Shown here piece after piece: positions 44,975 through 53,083 of a stretch of DNA of 64,000 nucleotides. The first letter of the stretch is position 1. Each line of letters opens with the position of its first letter. Source of the stretch: Bradyrhizobiaceae bacterium (GTDB lineage: Bacteria > Bacteroidota > Ignavibacteria > Kapaibacteriales > Kapaibacteriaceae). The position numbers and the translations under genes are program-made. The stretch is from the NCBI GenBank assembly GCA_024103135.1, contig JAGFIZ010000051.1, forward strand, positions 1 through 64,000, given 5' to 3'. Below the pieces are notes generated by a model that was not told where the DNA came from, did no database searches, and was given only the letters and a program-made list of their open reading frames with translations.

Positions 44975-46358
44975 CGTAACGCCAGATGGCGTACACAGGT
45001 ATGCCACAGGCAACGATGATCAAGCCAGGCCAGGTATAATCTGGCTTGGCATAGAGTAGAACACCACAGATGCCCGATGCAATGATCACATAGGCACCGG
45101 GAACAAACGGATATCCAAAGGCCTTGATTGGTCGTACGGCATCTGGCTGCGTCTTTCGCAGCTTGAAGATGCCAAGGATCGACATCACATAGAAAATCAA
45201 AACGGCAAAGACAACGTAGTCGAGCAACTGACCGTACGAGCCACTCAGGCAGAGCAGACTAGCCCAGATTGCCTGGATCCAGAGTCCCGTACTAGGAACG
45301 CCATGTTGGTTAAGTGATGCTGCTCCCTTAAAGAACAGCTTGTCCGTAGCCATTGCCCAATAGGCCCGAGCTCCTGCAAGGATAAGACCGTTATTGCAAC
45401 CAAACGTACTCACCATGATCAGCACGGCCATCACGATGGCACCGGAACTGCCAAGCAGACCTTCGGCAACGGCCGTACCCACTCTGTCCTTTGCAGCATG
45501 CATGATTGTCGCCGACGGACCTGTTGCTGATGCATCGCCGACGGGCAGCACGTTAAGGTAGGCCACGTTCGTCGTCAGATACAGCACCGTTACCAGGACC
45601 ACACCATAGACCAGGCCGCGAGGGATGGTACGTTCGGCATTCTTGACTTCTCCAGCAATGAAGGTGATGTTGTTCCATGCATCGCTGGAAAAAATCGAAC
45701 CAACCATCGCTGCGGCAATCATTGGGAGCAGCGTTGTGACCGACATGCTCGGTAGCGGCATCGAGAAATTGTCCGTTAGCATGGTGCCCATGACAAGTCC
45801 ACCTACCGCAAGCAACACCACCGCCAACACCTTCGTTGAGGTAAACACATTCTGCACCAGCTTGCCAGTTCGAACACCCTTGGTATTGATAAACGTCAAC
45901 AACACGATGCTAGCAATCGCCAGGAGCTGAGCGGCACTAATGGTTAGATGTAATCCATCGCCCCCTCCCAACTGCAGAACGATAACATCTTCACCAACTT
46001 GTGGTATAAGCACAGAGGTGAACTTGGCAAAGGCCATGGCTACGGCTGCGATGGTGCCGGTCTGGATAACGGTGAAGAGCGTCCAACCATAGAGGAAGCC
46101 GGCAAGCGGACCAAACGCTTCGCGCAGGTATACGTACTGTCCGCCTGCATGTGGCATCATCCCCGCAAGCTCGCCATACGATGATGCTGCGATAAGGGTT
46201 AGCAAGCCCGTGATGGCCCATACGGCCAACAAGAGCACTGGATGACCCACCTGACGGGCGATGTCGGCACTGACGATGAAGATGCCAGAACCAATCATCG
46301 ATCCTGCAACGATCATTGTTGCATCAAGTGTACCGAGAGACTTGGTAAAGTTGCTCAT
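44946..46358 (-). CDS. APC-superfamily amino-acid permease
   Basis: A 470-residue transporter with about 12 membrane helices. The first helix carries 'IVAGSMIGSGIFIVSADI', the GSG(I/V)F unwound substrate motif of APC amino-acid transporters. 'GELAGMMPHAGGQYVYLREAFGP' is typical of the LAT/SteT-like exchanger branch. It overlaps the second permease gene by four bases (ATGA), so the pair is coupled, and overlaps the convergent T9SS gene end by 29 bp. Substrate not known. Confidence 0.93.
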   Translation of the reverse strand: MSNFTKSLGTLDATMIVAGSMIGSGIFIVSADIARQVGHPVLLLAVWAITGLLTLIAASSYGELAGMMPHAGGQYVYLREAFGPLAGFLYGWTLFTVIQTGTIAAVAMAFAKFTSVLIPQVGEDVIVLQLGGGDGLHLTISAAQLLAIASIVLLTFINTKGVRTGKLVQNVFTSTKVLAVVLLAVGGLVMGTMLTDNFSMPLPSMSVTTLLPMIAAAMVGSIFSSDAWNNITFIAGEVKNAERTIPRGLVYGVVLVTVLYLTTNVAYLNVLPVGDASATGPSATIMHAAKDRVGTAVAEGLLGSSGAIVMAVLIMVSTFGCNNGLILAGARAYWAMATDKLFFKGAASLNQHGVPSTGLWIQAIWASLLCLSGSYGQLLDYVVFAVLIFYVMSILGIFKLRKTQPDAVRPIKAFGYPFVPGAYVIIASGICGVLLYAKPDYTWPGLIIVACGIPVYAIWRYVNAQQGRTR

Positions 46359-47929
46359 CGAATGAAGTGTGCCCAGGCAACGTAGGCCAGGAAGACAGCC
46401 GAGACGATTGCCACGGCAGGACGTACGATGCGCAATGGAGCCCACGTCTTCCCTGCATTGACCTTACTATGATTGATGCCATAGAAGAAGTAGATCAAGC
46501 CACCGATGCACAGCCATGCAACAAGTCGTTCCCACGTTGCACCCGGAAGCGGGATCATCTGTGCCATGCACACGACGATGCCCCCTATCGGCACAAACGG
46601 CACCAGAGGTGTTTTGAATGGTCGTTCAATGTTTGGATGCGTCCGCCTTAGAATCAAGACGGCAGCGCACACCAAGACGAATGCCAGGAGAGTTCCGATC
46701 GACACGAGTTCCGAGAGCACGTTGATCGGGAATAGGCCCGCAATCGTCATTGCTACCACGCCCGTCAACACCGTCGAAAACACTGGCGTCTTGAACTTCG
46801 GATGAACCTTGCTAAAGATTGAAGGAAGCAAGCCATCGCGTGACATGGTGAAGAAGATGCGGGGCTGTCCCATGAGCATCACAAGAATCACGGAGCTCAA
46901 ACCAGCAATGGCGCCAATCTTGATGAACGGCGAAAGCCAACCCAGCGCTGCCGTACCATCAGGAAGTCTAGTTGCATCAACTGCTACGGCAATTGGATCT
47001 GGTACATTAAGCATGGTGTAGGGTACGATACCCGTGAGTACAATCGTGACAAGGATGTACAGGACCGTGCAGATCGCCAGCGACGCAAGTATGCCGATGG
47101 GCATATCTCGTTTGGGATTCTTTGCTTCCTGTGCAGCGGTCGACACTGCATCAAAGCCGATGTAGGCAAAGAAGATTACGCCAGCAGCTCGAAAGATTCC
47201 GCTCCATCCAAACACACCGAACTCGCCTGTGTTCTCTGGAATGATCGGGATTGCACCATTGGGGTTAGCGAACCAGTTCTCCGGGTTCACATACTGGAAG
47301 CCGAAGATGATGAACAGGAGAATCACGACCAGCTTCACAAACACGATGATGTTGTTGAACGAAGCCGACTCCTTGATGCCGCGTACGAGCAGTACGGTAA
47401 TGATACCAATCACCAGAACTGCCGGCAGGTTGATGATTGACGAGGTCGCGCTAAACCCCGTTGCAGGATCAAAACTCAACGGCGCCGCTCGTAATGCGTC
47501 GGGTATCGTGATGTGTAGATTCTTCTCGAGAAAGCTTACAGCATACCCGCTCCAGGCAACAGCCACGGTTGAGGATGCAAAGAGATATTCAATGATGAGG
47601 TCCCAGCCGATGATCCATGCGAACAGCTCGCCAATGGTAGCATAGGAGTAGGTGTAGGCACTACCCGCAATCGGCAGCATCGATGCAAACTCGGCATAGC
47701 ACAAGCCAGCGAACGCACAGGCAATGGCACTGATGATGAAGGAAATCACCAAGGCAGGTCCGGCATACTGTGCCGCTGCTACACCAGTGATCGAAAAAAT
47801 TCCTGCACCGATGATGGCGCCAATGCCAAGCGATGTAAGATTCAAAGCACCTAACGTTCGCTTCAGACCAGATGTCTCACCCGATGCATCGGCCTGCAGG
47901 TCTTCAATGCGCTTTCGTGTAAACAGCAT
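46355..47929 (-). CDS. APC-superfamily permease, cationic amino-acid transporter-like
   Basis: A 524-residue transporter. 'GIGAIIGAGIFSITGVAAAQYAG' in helix 1, 'YAEFASMLPIAGSAYTYSYATIGE' and 'FFAYIGFDAVSTAAQEAKNPKRD' are the signatures of the CAT/YfnA-type branch. It has about 12-14 helices. It is the first gene of a two-permease operon, with a promoter-like TATCTTTG about 50 bp upstream. Its closeness to the first permease is limited to the family motifs, so it is not a recent duplication. Confidence 0.94.
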   Translation of the reverse strand: MLFTRKRIEDLQADASGETSGLKRTLGALNLTSLGIGAIIGAGIFSITGVAAAQYAGPALVISFIISAIACAFAGLCYAEFASMLPIAGSAYTYSYATIGELFAWIIGWDLIIEYLFASSTVAVAWSGYAVSFLEKNLHITIPDALRAAPLSFDPATGFSATSSIINLPAVLVIGIITVLLVRGIKESASFNNIIVFVKLVVILLFIIFGFQYVNPENWFANPNGAIPIIPENTGEFGVFGWSGIFRAAGVIFFAYIGFDAVSTAAQEAKNPKRDMPIGILASLAICTVLYILVTIVLTGIVPYTMLNVPDPIAVAVDATRLPDGTAALGWLSPFIKIGAIAGLSSVILVMLMGQPRIFFTMSRDGLLPSIFSKVHPKFKTPVFSTVLTGVVAMTIAGLFPINVLSELVSIGTLLAFVLVCAAVLILRRTHPNIERPFKTPLVPFVPIGGIVVCMAQMIPLPGATWERLVAWLCIGGLIYFFYGINHSKVNAGKTWAPLRIVRPAVAIVSAVFLAYVAWAHFIR

Positions 47930-47979
47930 TCGATGTTCCCCAGTTCATGAATACGTGATTGCCTTCTCTACCCGTCAAG

Positions 47980-47987
47980 CAAAGATA
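47980..47987 (-). promoter_or_regulatory. -7 promoter box for the permease operon
   Basis: Reads TATCTTTG on the minus strand, an exact TAnnTTTG match. The start would be near 47976, with a leader of about 47 nt. No clear -33 TTTG. The identical octet occurs in divergent orientation at 48040. Confidence 0.45.
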
Positions 47988-48039
47988 ATTGCAGGATCAT
48001 GCGATCCATCGTTGGTGGGACGACCAATTTAGATTCCAG

Positions 48040-48047
48040 TATCTTTG
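48040..48047 (+). promoter_or_regulatory. -7 promoter box for the peroxiredoxin gene
   Basis: TATCTTTG matches TAnnTTTG. The predicted start near 48051 leaves a leader of about 22 nt that contains an AGGAG ribosome site at 48063-48067, six bases before the ATG. Confidence 0.5.
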
Positions 48048-48073
48048 TCCGAATTTTCATTTAGGAGTTACTG

Positions 48074-48535
48074 ATGGCACTTTCTGTTGGAGCAAAGGCT
48101 CCCGACTTTACCCTTCTCAATACCAACCTTGAACCTGTGAGCTTGTCGAGCTTTGCTGGTAAGCGTGTGCTGCTTGCATTCTTTCCTGCTGCCTTCACAG
48201 GCGTTTGTGAAGCAGAGCTTTGCAGATTCCAGGAATCGATGCAGCAACTCAACAACGCTGGCGTGCAGGTGCTGGCAGTGTCTGCCGACCTGCCTTGGTC
48301 GAACGGTGGCTTTGCTAAGGCAAACAATCTTTCCTTCCCGCTGCTTAGCGATTGGAAGATGGATGCCATCCGTGCATACGATGTGTCATGGGAAAACTTT
48401 GCTGGTATCGAGGGACTTACCCGCAGTGCACGAGCCACGTTTGTGATCGGTGCCGATGGTATGATCGAGTTCGTTGACGTAACAGAGAACCCTGGCATCG
48501 AACCAGACTACGCAGCCATCTTGGCCAAGGTCTAA
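48074..48535 (+). CDS. Peroxiredoxin, Bcp/AhpE-like
   Basis: A 153-residue thiol peroxidase. The peroxidatic cysteine is C45 in 'FFPAAFTGVCEAELCRF' and a second cysteine, C50, sits five residues later, the Bcp spacing in which C50 can act as resolving cysteine. The thioredoxin fold is complete. It has its own promoter box and ribosome site and is followed by a strong terminator, so it is a single-gene transcript. It would detoxify peroxides in the cytoplasm. Confidence 0.94.
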   Translation: MALSVGAKAPDFTLLNTNLEPVSLSSFAGKRVLLAFFPAAFTGVCEAELCRFQESMQQLNNAGVQVLAVSADLPWSNGGFAKANNLSFPLLSDWKMDAIRAYDVSWENFAGIEGLTRSARATFVIGADGMIEFVDVTENPGIEPDYAAILAKV

Positions 48536-48590
48536 GTCTGCCCCGATCGGTCGTTCACACTACACGGTGCGAACGTCATAGCAGAAAACG

Positions 48591-48622
48591 AAAAAGCCCG
48601 TCCACTTCTGGACGGGCTTTTT
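48591..48622. terminator. Bidirectional intrinsic terminator
   Basis: A perfect 9-bp stem (GCCCGTCCA / TGGACGGGC) with loop CTTC, extended by A5 on the left and T5 on the right. It ends the peroxiredoxin transcript on the plus strand and the small unknown gene on the minus strand. Confidence 0.92.
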
Positions 48623-48643
48623 GTTTTTCCCCGCAAGGCCTCT

Positions 48644-48658
48644 TTATGCTGCATGCCT
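48644..48658. repeat. 15-bp direct repeat, left copy
   Basis: TTATGCTGCATGCCT lies 15 bp beyond the stop codon of the 48674-49045 gene. The identical 15-mer recurs in the same orientation at 49079, just upstream of that gene. It contains the 6-bp palindrome GCATGC. Confidence 0.85.
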
Positions 48659-48673
48659 CGAGATCTACGGGAG

Positions 48674-49045
48674 CTATTGGTTCGGCTGATCCGTTTTACG
48701 GTGCCGACCATAGCGTCGCTCGGATTTTTTCTTCATTCCGAGCCGTGTTATCTCTTCCGAATCGTCACCGTACTGGGCAATGACTTGTCGTTTAGCACCG
48801 AGCACCAGCTCGTGGAAGGCTGCCTCCTCTTTGATTGCAGCACTCCTGGCTTTCACAACGGCAGCCATGGCTTCCTGTTCGGCCTTGAACGCATTATCCA
48901 TCCTCTGCAAGGCTTCCCCCAACCGTTCGGCTGTGTATTCGCTATTGGCTGGGTTGTAGCCCTTCAACGCAAGAACGGCCGCCAGAATCTGACGGTCTTT
49001 CTTAAGTATGCGTTGAGATACCCTAGCGATTTTCTTTACAGCCAT
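48674..49045 (-). CDS. Small basic coiled-coil protein of unknown function
   Basis: A 123-residue protein from ATG 49045; an in-frame TTG at 49078 would add eleven residues. It is helical, with a lysine-rich start (MAVKKIARVSQRILKKD), a central Glu/Ala-rich coiled coil ('DNAFKAEQEAMAAVVKARSA') and a basic tail containing 'QYGDDSEEITRLGMKKKSER'. Such a tail is shared, as I recall, by scattered small hypothetical proteins of several phyla. It is bracketed by 15-bp direct repeats, has a full promoter and a hairpin leader, and ends at the shared terminator. Function is unknown; the charge suggests nucleic-acid binding. Confidence 0.7.
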   Translation of the reverse strand: MAVKKIARVSQRILKKDRQILAAVLALKGYNPANSEYTAERLGEALQRMDNAFKAEQEAMAAVVKARSAAIKEEAAFHELVLGAKRQVIAQYGDDSEEITRLGMKKKSERRYGRHRKTDQPNQ

Positions 49046-49078
49046 GGATGCGGATTCCCCGAAGCCAGCAGAAGTCAA

Positions 49079-49093
49079 TTATGCTGCATGCCT
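49079..49093. repeat. 15-bp direct repeat, right copy
   Basis: Identical TTATGCTGCATGCCT to the copy at 48644, 435 bp away, in the 5' leader of the small unknown gene. Confidence 0.85.
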
Positions 49094-49095
49094 AT

Positions 49096-49126
49096 GCAGT
49101 TCCGTCGATTCGGAATCGACCACTGC
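49096..49126 (-). promoter_or_regulatory. Palindromic leader/operator hairpin
   Basis: A perfect inverted repeat GTCGATTC-G-GAATCGAC at 49104-49120, flanked by a second pairing of GCAGT (49096) with ACTGC (49122). It covers the predicted transcription start near 49124 and the first transcribed bases, so it could be either an operator or a 5' RNA hairpin. Confidence 0.6.
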
Positions 49127-49127
49127 G

Positions 49128-49157
49128 CAAACATATATGATTTCTGCTTAAGTCAAA
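49128..49157 (-). promoter_or_regulatory. Complete Bacteroidota-type promoter for the small unknown gene
   Basis: On the minus strand: TTTG (49157-49154), an 18-bp spacer, then TATGTTTG (49135-49128). Both boxes match the -33/-7 consensus TTTG and TAnnTTTG. It is the best promoter seen in the window. The 334-bp gap 49046-49379 otherwise holds the repeat, the hairpin, a T9 run and terminators. Confidence 0.75.
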
Positions 49158-49303
49158 CATTTTTTTTTCGAGGCATAAGTCACATAACACCACGCATGAT
49201 GTTGGGACGACATGGCGTAATTCTGTTCAGACAGGGCTGAACTGACTTTTACCACGTCTCAACTGTATCACGGAATGTCGATATTGACTATCCCCAAAAC
49301 AAA

Positions 49304-49372
49304 AAAGCAGTACACGCTGGGCGTATACTGCTTCTTCAGTGTCAGTCTTATGAGCTTGGGGTCCTACCCCAA
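49304..49372 (-). terminator. Tandem hairpins ending the efp-accBC-gcvH gene group
   Basis: Just past the stop at 49380 lies hairpin TTGGGGT-CCT-ACCCCAA (49356-49372). Further on, GCAGTACACG pairs with CGTATACTGC (one wobble) around CTGGG and, read on the minus strand, is followed by TTTTTTGTTTT. The second is a standard intrinsic terminator for the minus-strand genes. Confidence 0.7.
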
Positions 49373-49379
49373 CGCTGGC

Positions 49380-49814
49380 TTATTTATGCTTGTCTTGCTC
49401 GGCCTTTACGGCGTCTTGCAGGGTCTGCACAATTTCACGCCATTTTTCTGCTTCGGCACCCTTAAGCTGACCACGCTGCATGAGCGTAAACAGGTTCTGG
49501 GCCTGGTCCAGACGCATTTCGACTTCGATTACATCCTCGTCCTTCTTGCCGGCCTTGGTGGCAGCTTCGCTTGCCGTAGTGAGCACCTTGCGGGTGTCCA
49601 AGTAGGCATCGACTTCCGTACCACGGAGATCGACACCCTGAATGAACTGGGCAACGGCCTTAACGTCGGCTACCTTCATCTTTGGTGATAGCACGATTGG
49701 CTTCTGTGGTGCTGGAGAAAGGGAAGACGAATTGTTAGACTGTGCCTGTGTAGTGGCAACGATTCCAACGGCGAACATCAAGAGCATCAGGGCTCGAGTG
49801 ATTGTGCGCTTCAT
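49380..49814 (-). CDS. Small exported protein of unknown function
   Basis: A 144-residue protein with a signal peptide (MKRTITRALMLLMFAVGI to TQAQ), a Ser/Asn/Pro-rich linker and a helical, charged domain ('VAQFIQGVDLRGTEVDAYLDT' to 'TLQDAVKAEQDKHK'). The ATG at 49814 follows an AAGGA ribosome site and begins the signal peptide; an earlier frame would run into gcvH. It is the last gene behind gcvH before a terminator. I do not recognise the family. Periplasmic location is inferred. Confidence 0.72.
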   Translation of the reverse strand: MKRTITRALMLLMFAVGIVATTQAQSNNSSSLSPAPQKPIVLSPKMKVADVKAVAQFIQGVDLRGTEVDAYLDTRKVLTTASEAATKAGKKDEDVIEVEMRLDQAQNLFTLMQRGQLKGAEAEKWREIVQTLQDAVKAEQDKHK

Positions 49815-49866
49815 TGCTGTCCTTACAATAGTTAGTGATGCGAGGAAACCCTCATTTAATGCATTG

Positions 49867-50244
49867 TTATGAGCCAATATAGGCCTTGTATTCTTCTGCA
49901 TCCATCAGACTGTTGAGTTCTGCCGGATCGGTGAGTTCAATCTTAACAAGCCAACCTTCGCCGTATGGGTCGGAGTTGACAACTTCTGGACTGTCATTGA
50001 CGGAATTCACGGCAACTAGTGTACCACCGACTGGAGAATAGAGGTCGGCAACGGTCTTAACTGCCTCGATCGAGCCAAATGAATCACCAGCACGGACGGC
50101 TGCCGATGCATCAGGAATGTCTACATACACAACGTCGCCAAGCTCGCTACAAGCATGTGCAGTAATGCCGACGGTGGCTGTGGTTCCGTCAACGAGGACC
50201 CATTCATGGTCCTTGGTATACTTCAGGTTCGATGGGAATTCCAT
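49867..50244 (-). CDS. gcvH: Glycine cleavage system H protein
   Basis: A 125-residue lipoyl carrier. The lipoylated lysine is K63 in 'GSIEAVKTVADLYSPVGG', with 'YTKDHEWVLVDG' at the start typical of GcvH. It shuttles the aminomethyl group in glycine cleavage. The other gcv genes are absent here. It starts one base after accC ends, so it is cotranscribed with the fatty-acid carboxylase genes, an unusual partner; a role as lipoate relay is possible. No glycine riboswitch is present. Confidence 0.96.
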   Translation of the reverse strand: MEFPSNLKYTKDHEWVLVDGTTATVGITAHACSELGDVVYVDIPDASAAVRAGDSFGSIEAVKTVADLYSPVGGTLVAVNSVNDSPEVVNSDPYGEGWLVKIELTDPAELNSLMDAEEYKAYIGS

Positions 50245-50245
50245 A

Positions 50246-51586
50246 CTATGCTTTCCAATCGTGAGTGTCTAAATATTTCGTGTCAAACATACCGGCAATA
50301 AAGTCTTTGTTGTCCATCATCTTGCGATGGAATGGTATGGTTGTGTGAATGCCTTCGATCACAAACTCGTCAAGGGCACGACGCATTCTTGCAATAGCCA
50401 TGTCGCGAGTAGGAGCGTAGGTTATCAGCTTGGCCACCATGCTGTCGTAAAACTGTGGTATTACATAGCCCTGGTAGATGTGCGAGTCAACACGTACGCC
50501 AGGTCCTCCAGGAAAGTTCAAGCTTTCGATCTTACCTGGAGATGGCCGGAAGTCGTGGAATGGATCTTCGGCGTTGATACGACATTCAATGCTATGTAGT
50601 GTTGGTTCTTGCTGCTTGATGGAAAGCTTTTCACCCGAGGCCACGAGAAGTTGCTCACGGATCAGGTCGACGCCTACGGACAACTCCGTCACTGGATGTT
50701 CTACCTGGATACGCGTGTTCATCTCCATGAAGTAGAACTTGCGGTGTTTGTCTACAAGGAACTCAATGGTTCCGGCACCCACGTAGTTTACACTTTGGAC
50801 ACCACGTACGGCTGCTTCGCCCATGGCCTTACGCAACTCAGGCGTCATGATTGGCGATGGTGCTTCCTCGATAAGCTTTTGATGCCGACGCTGAATCGAA
50901 CACTCGCGCTCGTTCAGGTGTATCACGTTCCCATGCATGTCGGCAAACACTTGAATCTCTACGTGACGTGGTTCTTCGATGAACTTCTCGATATACACGT
51001 CACCATTGCCAAACGAGGCTTCTGCTTCACCACGTGCGGTAGCATAGGCCCGGTCGAGCTCCGAAGCTTGCTCTACATATCGCATGCCCTTGCCACCACC
51101 ACCGGCAACGGCCTTAAGCATAATGGGGTAGCCGACTTCTTCGGCAACAACCCGCGCCTGCTCGATGGTGGCTACAATGCCGTCGGAGCCAGGGACTACA
51201 GGTACGCCTGCAGCACGCATGGTTTCCTTGGCAACGCTCTTGTTACCCATCTGGAGGATGGCCGAAGGAGGCGGACCAACAAAGGTGAGATTGCTATCCT
51301 TACAGATCTCTGCAAAGGTTTCGTTCTCTGAGAGGAAGCCGTATCCTGGATGGATTGCATCAGCGTTAGTAACCTCTGCTGCTGCAATGATCGAGGGAAT
51401 GTTCAGGTAGGAGAGCTTACCTTGTGGCGGACCAATGCAGACGGCTTCGTCGGCAAATCGCACGTGAAGCGACGGACGGTCGGCCTCGCTATACACTGCT
51501 ACGGTTCGGATACCGAGCTCGCGTGCAGCACGTATGATGCGCAAGGCAATTTCGCCACGATTGGCGATGAGGAGTTTGGAAATCAT
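50246..51586 (-). CDS. accC: Acetyl-CoA carboxylase, biotin carboxylase subunit
   Basis: A 446-residue ATP-grasp enzyme that carboxylates biotin on AccB. The sequence starts '[20 protein letters not shown]', has the ATP-binding glycine loop '[13 protein letters not shown]' and the catalytic region '[14 protein letters not shown]'. Length matches AccC of fatty-acid synthesis rather than the fused pyruvate or propionyl-CoA carboxylases. It is 8 bp behind accB. Confidence 0.97.
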   Translation of the reverse strand: MISKLLIANRGEIALRIIRAARELGIRTVAVYSEADRPSLHVRFADEAVCIGPPQGKLSYLNIPSIIAAAEVTNADAIHPGYGFLSENETFAEICKDSNLTFVGPPPSAILQMGNKSVAKETMRAAGVPVVPGSDGIVATIEQARVVAEEVGYPIMLKAVAGGGGKGMRYVEQASELDRAYATARGEAEASFGNGDVYIEKFIEEPRHVEIQVFADMHGNVIHLNERECSIQRRHQKLIEEAPSPIMTPELRKAMGEAAVRGVQSVNYVGAGTIEFLVDKHRKFYFMEMNTRIQVEHPVTELSVGVDLIREQLLVASGEKLSIKQQEPTLHSIECRINAEDPFHDFRPSPGKIESLNFPGGPGVRVDSHIYQGYVIPQFYDSMVAKLITYAPTRDMAIARMRRALDEFVIEGIHTTIPFHRKMMDNKDFIAGMFDTKYLDTHDWKA

Positions 51587-51594
51587 CGGTCCAG

Positions 51595-52083
51595 CTAGTC
51601 TGGCTTGATGAGGAACATTGGCTGGTTGTATTCAACGGGCTGACTGTTTTCGACAAGAATCTTAACAATCGTGCCCGATACATCACTCTCAATCTCATTG
51701 AGCAACTTCATTGCTTCAACGATACACAACGTGTCGCCTGCCTGAACATGCTGTCCTACCGATACAAACGGATCAGCGTCAGGTGCTGGAGCCCGGTAAA
51801 ACGTCCCCACAATCGGCGAATGCACGGTATGTGCCTGTTCCGTTGCCTCGGCTTCGGGCTTTGCTGCCGGCTGGGAGGGGGCTGCAGGTGACGCTGGAAT
51901 CGGTGCCGGTGCGGCAGCCGGTGCATGTGGCATCGGTGCGATATACGTCTGCATTGGTGCAGCTGCCACCTGGGTCACCTGTTTTGCGAACTGGAGCTTT
52001 ACGCCCTCTTCTTCGATGCTGAGCTCAGTAACGGAGCTTTCATCAAATAACTTCAACAGTCGCTTTAGATAGTTCAGATCCAT
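51595..52083 (-). CDS. accB: Acetyl-CoA carboxylase biotin carboxyl carrier protein
   Basis: A 162-residue carrier. The biotinyl lysine lies in '[15 protein letters not shown]' near residue 128. A Pro/Ala-rich flexible linker (about 45-80) joins it to the N-terminal '[21 protein letters not shown]' helix, which matches AccB. The octamer at 51876 falls in the linker. It lies between efp and accC, a very common bacterial order. Confidence 0.97.
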   Translation of the reverse strand: MDLNYLKRLLKLFDESSVTELSIEEEGVKLQFAKQVTQVAAAPMQTYIAPMPHAPAAAPAPIPASPAAPSQPAAKPEAEATEQAHTVHSPIVGTFYRAPAPDADPFVSVGQHVQAGDTLCIVEAMKLLNEIESDVSGTIVKILVENSQPVEYNQPMFLIKPD

Positions 52084-52131
52084 GCTGTTTCCTCCATCCG
52101 CCTGAGCGGCTAGGTACGGGACTTGCCCGTG

Positions 52132-52698
52132 TTACTCTTTCACCCGATCAAGGTAGTTTCCTGTGGCCGTGTCCACCCGAATGAGATCACCTTCGTTCAC
52201 GAAGAGAGGTACGCTAACCTGCGCACCAGTTTCTACCGTGGCCGGCTTCAGCACGTTGGTCGCTGTGTCGCCACGCACGCCTGGCTCGGTATGCTCTACT
52301 CGAAGGGTTACGTGTGGTGGTACGGTAAGGGTGACGACATTGCCTTCTTCGTCACGACCAATCTGCACTTCCATGCCTTCCTTCAGAAACTTCGCTCCAT
52401 CGCCGACGAGGTCGGCCGGAACTGGGATCTGGTCATACGTGTTCGTGTCCATAAACATGAACAGGTCGGCATCACGATAGAGATACTGGAAGTTGTTGGT
52501 CTCAACCCGAACAAACTCAATGGTCTCGCCACTGCGGAAGCGCTCTTCCTTTAGCTTGCCTGTCTTGATCACGCGCATCTTCACCTGGTAAAATGCACGC
52601 AGGTTTCCTGGTGTACGATGGATGCTCTCCAAAACCACACAGAGCTCACCGTTGAATCGGATTACTGCGCCAATACGCAGGTCTGCTGTTGTTGCCAT
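52132..52698 (-). CDS. efp: Elongation factor P with atypical loop tip
   Basis: A 188-residue three-domain factor that rescues ribosomes stalled at polyproline. Domains II and III are standard ('YTEPGVRGDTATNVLKPA' type, here 'HTEPGVRGDTATNVLKPATVE'). The domain I loop reads HRTPGNLRAF: the position of the modified lysine (PGK in E. coli) is Asn32, with Arg34 nearby. So lysylation or 5-aminopentanol-type modification at that position is not possible. No modification gene is adjacent. It lies upstream of accB and just after tRNA-Cys. Confidence 0.95.
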   Translation of the reverse strand: MATTADLRIGAVIRFNGELCVVLESIHRTPGNLRAFYQVKMRVIKTGKLKEERFRSGETIEFVRVETNNFQYLYRDADLFMFMDTNTYDQIPVPADLVGDGAKFLKEGMEVQIGRDEEGNVVTLTVPPHVTLRVEHTEPGVRGDTATNVLKPATVETGAQVSVPLFVNEGDLIRVDTATGNYLDRVKE

Positions 52699-52725
52699 TC
52701 AGTTATGTTATTCGTGATAGTATCG

Positions 52726-52796
52726 AGGTCCCGACCGGATTCGAACCGATGTACGAGCTTTTGCAGAGCTCTGTATAGCCACTCTACCACGGGACC
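52726..52796 (-). tRNA. tRNA-Cys (GCA)
   Basis: A 71-nt cloverleaf. The acceptor stem GGTCCCG pairs with CGGGACC; the anticodon stem GAGCT/AGCTC closes the loop CTGCAAA with anticodon GCA; the T arm has TTCGAAT. The discriminator base is U, as expected for tRNA-Cys. CCA is not encoded. It is followed by efp on the same strand. Confidence 0.95.
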
Positions 52797-52802
52797 GGAC
52801 CG

Positions 52803-52810
52803 CAAATATA
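52803..52810 (-). promoter_or_regulatory. -7 promoter box for tRNA-Cys
   Basis: Reads TATATTTG on the minus strand, an exact TAnnTTTG match. The predicted start falls about three bases before the mature tRNA 5' end. The -33 box is not convincing. Confidence 0.5.
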
Positions 52811-52954
52811 GGAAGGTGGGATTTCTTAACCGTTAGGTGAAATGGCTGGAATTGGCAAAAACTGACGAAAAACGGGTCGAATTATGCACAAATCGAGGGC
52901 AAATCCTAAAAAACGGTCAATTTTCCCCCAAATCGAGAAACTTGGTACAAAAAC

Positions 52955-52983
52955 AAAAAACCAGCCGTATTGGCTGGTTTTTT
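52955..52983. terminator. Intrinsic terminator
   Basis: Stem CCAGCC/GGCTGG with loop GTATT, extended by A6 on the left and T6 on the right. It lies 100 bp behind the OmpA-like gene and ends that minus-strand operon. The 287-bp gap 52797-53083 holds only this and the tRNA promoter. Confidence 0.88.
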
Positions 52984-53083
52984 GTGTTTTTTCGACATTC
53001 ATGAGGGTTCTCTGCATCGCAACCTCAGTACGGTCAACCCTAAGTTCGTTAACCGTGGTACTGGGTTCCCTACCTTACACCCC

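Noticed and set aside
48653-49240. A 195-codon plus-strand frame opposite the small unknown gene
   Set aside because: It is the antisense shadow of the minus-strand gene, has no ribosome site, runs through the terminator-to-promoter region, and its protein is cysteine/phenylalanine-rich without family resemblance.
49867-50245. A glycine riboswitch before gcvH
   Set aside because: Only one base separates accC and gcvH, leaving no leader for a riboswitch.
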